In this document: piece after piece, positions 59,097-64,000 of the stretch
How the letters are laid out: every line of letters begins with the position of its first letter
Numbering within the stretch: the first letter of the stretch is position 1
Origin: Thermus igniterrae ATCC 700962
GTDB taxonomy: Bacteria > Deinococcota > Deinococci > Deinococcales > Thermaceae
Assembly: GCF_000376265.1 (NCBI RefSeq)
Contig: NZ_AQWU01000073.1
Coordinates: forward strand, 35,375-99,374
DNA length: 64,000 nucleotides
Direction of reading: 5' to 3'
Notes under the pieces: model-generated
Seen by the model: the letters and a program-made list of their open reading frames with translations, nothing else
What the model was told of the DNA's origin: nothing
Databases searched by the model: none
Translations under genes and position numbers: made by a program

Positions 59097-60562
59097 GGCG
59101 GGTGTCGGGTCGGGTCCTCGTGCCCGATGCCCTAGGCCGCTACCGCCCCTACCGCGCCCTTTGGGTGCGGGAGGGCCGGGTGGCGGGGCTGGAGCCGGGG
59201 GAGGGCAGGGGGGAGGTGGTCCTCCCGGGGTTCCACGATGCCCACGTGCACATCTGGAAGGTGGGCCAGCTCCTCACGGACCTCCTGGACCTGCGGGGGG
59301 TGCGCTCCCTGGAGGAGCTGGAGCGCATGCTGCGGGAGCGGGACCGGCTTCTTCCCCCGGGTACTTGGCTTCTCGGGCGGGGGTGGAACGAGGCCCTTCT
59401 GGGGGGCTGGCCCCACCGGGCCTTTCTGGACCGGGTGGTGCCGGGGCGGCCGGTCCTCCTCACCCGCACCTGCGCCCATATTCATGCGGTCAACTCCCAG
59501 GCCCTTTCCCTGGCGGGGATCGGCCCCGACACCCCAAGCCCCCCTGGGGGGGAGGTCCGCTTTGCCGAGGGGCTTTTGTTGGAGCGGGCTTACGGCCTAG
59601 TGGAGCGGGTTTTGCCCCGGCGCACGGTGGCCGACTACCGGCGGTATGTGCTGGCGGGAGCCAGGCACCTCCTGGCCCAGGGCATCACCTCGGCCCTCGA
59701 GGCCGGGGCCGACCCCGAGCTCCTAGAGGCCTACCGCTCCTTGGACCGGGAGGGCCTCCTGCCCCTCAGGGTCTCGGTGCTGGCCATCCGCCGCCCCGAC
59801 GGAGCAGAGACCACCTACCCTCTGCCCGAGCCCTACCGCTCCGAGCGGCTTTTGATCGCCGGGATCAAGCTCTTTGCCGATGGGGGCCTTTCCGGGGCTT
59901 CGGCGGCGGTGAGCCGCCCCTACCAGGGGGTGGGGGGGCTGGGGGTGTTGCGCCTCAGGGCCGAGGAGGTCTTTGAACTGGCCCTTGCGGCCCACCAGAG
60001 GGGCCTCTTCGTGGCCACCCACGCCATCGGGGATGTGGCCATAAGGGAGGTCCTCCGGGGCTACGCCCGGCTCTACCAGGAGGCCCCCAGGCCCATCCGC
60101 CATCGCCTGGAGCACTTTGGCCTTCCGGGTCCTAAGGAGCTGGCCCTGGCCCGGGCCCTGGGGGTGTGGGCGGTTCCCCAGCCCATCTTCCTCAAGGAGC
60201 TTCGGGAGAACTTCCTCCGCTACCTGCCCGAGGGCTTCCTCGCCCGTTGCTACAACCTTGGGCGCATGGAACGGGCCGGGCTGGCCCTGGCCTTTTCCTC
60301 GGATGCCCCGGTGGTGCAGGAGGTTTCCCCCCTGGCGGGGGCGGTGGCGGCCTCCCGGCTCCCCCTTTTGGGAAGAGGCCTCCCCCTGGAGCGGGCCCTT
60401 TTCCTCTACACTCAGCCTGAGGCCAGCGGCTTCCCGCCCATGCGCCTCTGGCCTGGGCACCCGGCAGATCTGGTGGTCTACTCGGCAGACCCCTTTACCC
60501 ACCCGGAAGAGGCGCGGGTGGTGCGCGTGGAGGTGGACGGTGTGGCGGTCTATACGGCTTGA
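59093..60562 (+). CDS. YtcJ-like metal-dependent amidohydrolase
   Basis: 489 aa. Metal-binding motifs of the amidohydrolase_3 group are seen: LPGFHDAHVHIWKVG near the start, ATHAIGDVAI, RHRLEHFGLP and AFSSDAPVV. The C-terminal composite domain ends LWPGHPADLVVYSADPF. GTG 59093 is preferred, with GGAGGTGG 4 nt upstream and a 4-bp overlap with the acetyltransferase stop. It probably hydrolyses an amide or N-acyl bond. Beside an acetyltransferase and transaminases it might deacylate a pathway intermediate; that is inference. Confidence 0.86.
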   Translation: MRRVSGRVLVPDALGRYRPYRALWVREGRVAGLEPGEGRGEVVLPGFHDAHVHIWKVGQLLTDLLDLRGVRSLEELERMLRERDRLLPPGTWLLGRGWNEALLGGWPHRAFLDRVVPGRPVLLTRTCAHIHAVNSQALSLAGIGPDTPSPPGGEVRFAEGLLLERAYGLVERVLPRRTVADYRRYVLAGARHLLAQGITSALEAGADPELLEAYRSLDREGLLPLRVSVLAIRRPDGAETTYPLPEPYRSERLLIAGIKLFADGGLSGASAAVSRPYQGVGGLGVLRLRAEEVFELALAAHQRGLFVATHAIGDVAIREVLRGYARLYQEAPRPIRHRLEHFGLPGPKELALARALGVWAVPQPIFLKELRENFLRYLPEGFLARCYNLGRMERAGLALAFSSDAPVVQEVSPLAGAVAASRLPLLGRGLPLERALFLYTQPEASGFPPMRLWPGHPADLVVYSADPFTHPEEARVVRVEVDGVAVYTA

Positions 60563-62252
60563 CCTGAAGGAGAAGAAGGCCTACTGGCAGGAGGTGTCCC
60601 CCGAGGAGGTGGCCATGGGCGGCCGCTACCGCACGGCCAAGCTCCTCCTGGAGGGGGAGGCCTACCGCTTTGACCCCCTGGCCCCGGAAAACCCCCTGGT
60701 CTTCGCCGTAGGCCCCCTGGCGGGCACGGGGTTTTCCAACGCCAACCGCACCAGCGTGGGCACCCGTAGCCCCCTGACCCTGGGCATCAAGGAGGCCAAT
60801 GGCGGTGGCACTTTCGGCTACGCCCTGGGGCAGATGCGGCTTTCCCACCTGGTGCTGGAGGGGCGGAGCCCGGAGTGGGTGGTCCTCCGCATCACCCGCA
60901 CGGGGGAGGTCTTCTTTGACCCTGCGGAGGGGCTTTTAGGCCTGGGGAACTTCCAGGCGGCAGAGCGGCTTTTCGCCGCCTACGGCCGGAGGATCGCCTT
61001 CGCCCTTCTGGGCCCCGTGGGGGAGTACGGGGGGCTTCTGGCCGGTATCGCCTTCTCCGACACCGATGGCCGCCCCTCCCGCCTGGCCGCCCGGGGGGGC
61101 GTGGGGGCGGTGATGGGGGCCAAGCGGGTCAAGGCCATCGTGCTGGAGGTGCCGGGCAAGGTGGAGGTGGCGGACAAGCCCAAGGTTCTGGAGGCCATCC
61201 GCCGCTACGCCCAGCTCCTGCGCGAGGACCCCCTGGTCATGCAGTTTTACAACGCCATCGGCACCATGGGCATGGCCGACTTCCAGAATGCCTTTGGAGG
61301 GCTTCCCGTGCGCAACTTCCGCGAGGGGCGCCTGGCGCCCGCGGAGGCCTTCCGCATGGGGGGGCAGTACATCGCCCCTCTCAACAAGGCCCGGGGGGGG
61401 AAGCACACCCACGCCTGCATGCCGGGGTGCGTGATCCAGTGCTCCAACGTCATCGTGGACGAGGGGGGCGAGGAGGTGGTCTCCCCCCTGGAGTACGAGA
61501 CCATTGGCCTTCTGGGCACCAACTGCGGCCTGCAGGACCCCGACCAGCTGGCCCGCCTTAACCGCCTGGCCAACGACCTGGGCATAGATACCATTGAGAC
61601 CGGGGCTAGCCTGGCCCTCTACATGGAAAAGGGCCTGGCCCCCTGGGGGGACTACGCCTTCATGGAGGCCAGGCTCCAGGCCCTCTACACCCCGGACGAG
61701 GAGGCCCGCCTCCTGGCCCAGGGCACGGCCCGGCTGGGGGAGGCCCTGGGAGTGGCCCGGGTTCCCGTGATCAAGCGCCAGGCCATCTCCGCCTACGACC
61801 CCCGGGTGGTGGAGGCCACGGGGGTCACCATGATGATCACCGCCCAGGGGGCGGACCACACCGCGGGCAACGCCCCCCGGCTGGAGACCCGGGCCATGGG
61901 GGTGGGGGAGGTCCTCGAGGCCAGCTACCAGGCCCAGGTGAACGCCGCCGCCAACGACGCCCTGGGCCTTTGCGTTTTCGGGGGAAGCGTCACCAACAAG
62001 CAGGTAGACTTCATCACCCAGAGCGTGAACGCCGCCTTGGGCACGGGCCTAACCCCGAGGTTCTGGACGGAGCTGGGGGAGGCGGTCTTGCGCCTGGAGC
62101 ACCGCTTCAACCACCTGGCCGGCTTCACCCACGAGGACGACCGCCTCCCCGCCTTCTTCTACCAGGAGCCCGTTCCCCCCAAGGGCTACACGGCCCGCTT
62201 CCGCCCCGAGGACCTCGCCCCCCTCTACGAGCGGCTCCACCAGGGGTCGTAG
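60540..62252 (+). CDS. aor: Aldehyde:ferredoxin oxidoreductase (AOR family, tungsten/molybdenum)
   Basis: 570 aa, starting at GTG 60540 with GGAGGTGG just upstream and a 23-bp overlap with the amidohydrolase gene. The N-terminal pterin domain has AVGPLAGTGFSNANRTSVGTRSPLT, and RLAARGGVGAVMGAKRVKAIVL is the AOR signature. The [4Fe-4S] ligands are C293, C297 and C301, spaced C-x3-C-x3-C rather than the C-x2-C-x3-C of Pyrococcus AOR, plus C329. Central motifs EYETIGLLGTNCGLQD and NRLANDLGIDTIETG are intact. It should oxidise aldehydes to acids and reduce ferredoxin. Its substrate is probably an aldehyde from the transaminases upstream. Confidence 0.9.
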   Translation: MWRSIRLDLKEKKAYWQEVSPEEVAMGGRYRTAKLLLEGEAYRFDPLAPENPLVFAVGPLAGTGFSNANRTSVGTRSPLTLGIKEANGGGTFGYALGQMRLSHLVLEGRSPEWVVLRITRTGEVFFDPAEGLLGLGNFQAAERLFAAYGRRIAFALLGPVGEYGGLLAGIAFSDTDGRPSRLAARGGVGAVMGAKRVKAIVLEVPGKVEVADKPKVLEAIRRYAQLLREDPLVMQFYNAIGTMGMADFQNAFGGLPVRNFREGRLAPAEAFRMGGQYIAPLNKARGGKHTHACMPGCVIQCSNVIVDEGGEEVVSPLEYETIGLLGTNCGLQDPDQLARLNRLANDLGIDTIETGASLALYMEKGLAPWGDYAFMEARLQALYTPDEEARLLAQGTARLGEALGVARVPVIKRQAISAYDPRVVEATGVTMMITAQGADHTAGNAPRLETRAMGVGEVLEASYQAQVNAAANDALGLCVFGGSVTNKQVDFITQSVNAALGTGLTPRFWTELGEAVLRLEHRFNHLAGFTHEDDRLPAFFYQEPVPPKGYTARFRPEDLAPLYERLHQGS

Positions 62253-63772
62253 AGCTCGGGTCTCTGGGCCGAGGGGGGCAGGGGTTGGCCCTCCAGGAAA
62301 TGCCGGGCGTAGAGGCGGGCCAGGGCGGGGAAGGGCTCGGCCTCCACCCGCTCCAGGGCGTAGAGGGTGGCGGCGTCCGCCAGCCGCCGCAGGGCCTCTT
62401 TGGCGTACCAGGGGCCTTCTTCCTGGAGGTCCTTCAGGGTTTTTTCCGCGTGGCGCCGGGCCTCGGGGCTTTGCCAGAGCATTTCCAGGAAGGGCTCATG
62501 GGCCCGTTTTTTGGCGATGGCCTCCAGCATGTCCAGGGCCTGGATGTTGGCGGGGCCTTCCCAGATGGGGGTGATGAGGGCTTCCCGGTGCCAGCGGGCC
62601 ACGCCGTACTCCTCCAGGAAGCCGAGCCCTCCGAAAAGCTCCATGGCCAAGGCGGTGATGAGGGTGCCGTGTTCGGCGGTGCGCCCCTTGGCCAGGTGGG
62701 AGAGGAGGCGGGCCAGGTGGTAGCCCTCGGAGTAGGGGGGCCTTTCCTGCCAGACGCGGTCAAACTGGGCCACGGCCAGGAAGGCCAGGGCCGTGCCCCC
62801 CACCTGGTGGAGGCGCATCCTGAGGAGGTCGTGCTGGATGAGGTCGTGCTCTAAGAGCCGCTTGCCGAAGGCGGTGCGCCGCCTCACGCGGAAGAGGGCT
62901 TCCAGGTGGGCCTTCTTAGCGATGCCCATAGCGGCCACCGCGTTGGCCAGCCGGCTCACCGTGAGGTTTTCCAGGGTGTAGTAGATGCCCTCCTCCAGAT
63001 GGCCGATGGGAAAGGCCAGGCTTCCTTCCAGCTCCACCTCCCCCGAGGGCACGGCCCGGGTGGCCAGCTTCTCCTTGAAGCGGCGCACGCGGAAGTTGAG
63101 CCGCCCCTCCACCTCCCGGGGCAGGAGGAAGAGGGCTAGGCCCTTGGGCCCCGGGGGAGCCCCCTCGGGGCGGGCGGTGACGATGGCGTAGTCCGCCAGG
63201 CCGGCTCCGGAGGCGAAGTACTTGTCCCCCCCGTAAAGACGGTAGGCTTCCCCCTCTCGCCTGGCCAGGGTGCGGTTGGCTCCCAGGTCGCTTCCCCCCT
63301 GGATCTCCGTCATCCAGGTGGCGCCGTAGGCCCTGCCGTAGAGGAGCTCCCGCTTCACCCCCTCCCACTCTGGGGCGTACTTGTGGAGGGCGTAGGCCAC
63401 CTGGTGGGTGATGGTGAGGATGCAGTAAAGCCCCCCGTCCGCCAGGAGGTAGCCCAGGGCGTAGTGCAGGGGCCAGCCCCGGCCCTCGTAGGCGGGGCGG
63501 ATCATGGGCCTTAGCTTCTCCAAAAGGAGCGCCTGAGCGGGGGAGAGGAGGGCCCGGTCTATGCGGTTCCCGTCCAGGTCGTGCATGAGGAGGCGGGGCG
63601 GGGCCTCCTGGTCCACGTGGTGGGCCACCTCCAGCACCTCCTCCCCCACCAGACGGCCGAAGGCGTGGAGCTCCTCCTCCGGCAGCCCGGGGGCAAAGGT
63701 AGCCAGCACCGCTTTCAGGTCCGGGTCTAAGGCATAGTGGTCCTCGCCCTGGCTGTAGAAGCGTGCCTCCAT
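62225..63772 (-). CDS. Acyl-CoA dehydrogenase family protein (large, AidB/ACAD-11-like)
   Basis: 515 aa. Signatures: GATWMTEIQGGSDLGANRT for FAD, GGDKYFASGAGLADYAIVTA, KEKLATRAVPSGEVELEG and GGLGFLEEYGVARWHRE. The Glu in PIWEGPANIQALDMLE is at the catalytic base position. It is longer than standard enzymes and resembles the AidB-like branch, so the acyl-CoA substrate is uncertain. GGAGG 5 nt upstream supports ATG 63772 over the TTG at 63784. It overlaps the convergent aor gene by 28 bp; a link to the amine cluster is not shown. Confidence 0.88.
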   Translation of the reverse strand: MEARFYSQGEDHYALDPDLKAVLATFAPGLPEEELHAFGRLVGEEVLEVAHHVDQEAPPRLLMHDLDGNRIDRALLSPAQALLLEKLRPMIRPAYEGRGWPLHYALGYLLADGGLYCILTITHQVAYALHKYAPEWEGVKRELLYGRAYGATWMTEIQGGSDLGANRTLARREGEAYRLYGGDKYFASGAGLADYAIVTARPEGAPPGPKGLALFLLPREVEGRLNFRVRRFKEKLATRAVPSGEVELEGSLAFPIGHLEEGIYYTLENLTVSRLANAVAAMGIAKKAHLEALFRVRRRTAFGKRLLEHDLIQHDLLRMRLHQVGGTALAFLAVAQFDRVWQERPPYSEGYHLARLLSHLAKGRTAEHGTLITALAMELFGGLGFLEEYGVARWHREALITPIWEGPANIQALDMLEAIAKKRAHEPFLEMLWQSPEARRHAEKTLKDLQEEGPWYAKEALRRLADAATLYALERVEAEPFPALARLYARHFLEGQPLPPSAQRPELYDPWWSRS

Positions 63773-63879
63773 GGTTGCCTCCAAGCCGAGGCTACCCCTT
63801 GGGGGCCGGGAGGGTCAAGGTGGGCTTGTTTACATTCAAATAGTTTCCCCCTTTTCGGATATTCACCTGCGTACTCACC
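63773..63879. other. Intergenic region, unusually AT-rich in its centre
   Basis: Between the acyl-CoA dehydrogenase start and the right-edge partial gene, the stretch near 63825-63870 contains TTTACATTCAAATAG and CTTTTCGGATATTCACC, far richer in A and T than the surroundings. It may hold the dehydrogenase promoter and, if the next gene is a transposase, the end of an insertion sequence. No inverted repeat could be confirmed because the other end is outside the window. Confidence 0.4.
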
Positions 63880-64000
63880 TCACGCCACCGCCCGCAACAC
63901 CCGGGTGATGGGCAGACCCGCCTGCCCAAGAAGCTGGGCCACCACGCTCCAGGCCATCACCCAAGCTTCCACTTGCAGGGCCACCGCCTTCAGCCCCCGT
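63880..64000 (-). CDS. C-terminal end of an unidentified protein, possibly a transposase (partial)
   Basis: The last 39 codons read, in part, LKAVALQVEAWVMAWSVV then AQLLGQAGLPITRVLRAVA and stop. The Thermus-like codon use and hydrophobic-basic tail recall C-termini of DDE transposases of Thermus insertion sequences, but no catalytic motif is inside the window. The gene enters from the right edge. Confidence 0.4.
   Translation of the reverse strand, partial: RGLKAVALQVEAWVMAWSVVAQLLGQAGLPITRVLRAVA

Overview
The window looks like chromosome of a Thermus species. GC content and codon bias are extreme (almost every third base is G or C), gaps are very short, many starts look leaderless, and several products closely resemble Thermus thermophilus proteins I remember: Mfd of 978 aa, aminopeptidase T of 408 aa, family-5 uracil-DNA glycosylase of 219 aa, PolX of 575 aa, and an oah2-merR-merA mercury cluster. 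This rests on reading and memory; no database search was run.

Layout. 1-2377 (minus): pyroglutamyl peptidase, an LpxB-related protein and a truncated glycosyltransferase. 2438-6237: a DegV fatty-acid-binding protein and Mfd. 6341-11583: a fadN-fadA-fadE-type beta-oxidation operon, closed by a strong terminator. 11630-14134: divergent cysS and hslO separated by only 36 bp. 14172-17761: universal stress protein, O-acetylhomoserine sulfhydrylase, MerR, a 40-aa MerP-like mini-protein and mercuric reductase, with a classic stretched MerR-type promoter inside the end of merR. 17762-26350: aminopeptidase T, a small membrane protein, NifJ-type pyruvate oxidoreductase with a dihydroorotate-dehydrogenase-like partner, a HARE-HTH protein, PolX and UDG-B. 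26400-31934 is accessory in character: a surface lipoprotein, a degenerate LuxR-type regulator, a heme ABC transporter and a 5'-truncated PxKF-domain remnant. 32014-36954: acyl-CoA carboxylase beta subunit, a small membrane coiled-coil protein, and acyl-CoA dehydrogenase with ETF. 37052-41387: a large multi-GAF/PAS histidine kinase, its receiver protein and a TRAP-type binding protein. 41384-47389 (minus): zinc-binding protein, galactokinase and an NAD-linked formate dehydrogenase. 47478-50506: a class III aminotransferase and a PF09818 ATPase. 50524-62252: a PucR regulator followed by a contiguous amine or polyamine cluster of GabT, PotABCD, a second GabT-like enzyme, a GNAT acetyltransferase, an amidohydrolase and an aldehyde:ferredoxin oxidoreductase. 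62225-63772 (minus): a divergent acyl-CoA dehydrogenase. The right edge holds the C-terminal end of an unidentified, possibly transposase, gene.

How parts connect. A 17-bp near-palindrome recurs at exactly three promoters, those of degV, fadNAE and acd-etfBA, all tied to fatty acids. It is a good candidate for a FadR-type operator. In the 50-62 kb cluster, polyamine-type uptake, two omega-aminotransferases and a tungsten/molybdenum aldehyde oxidoreductase sit together with no NAD-dependent semialdehyde dehydrogenase. This suggests amine-derived aldehydes are oxidised with ferredoxin, and it is the best candidate here for an undescribed pathway. The mercury locus, with its single-cysteine MerP remnant and apparently leaderless promoter, is the sharpest sequence-level observation.

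No tRNA, rRNA, CRISPR array or complete insertion sequence was recognised, and no gap without a gene exceeds about 200 bp.
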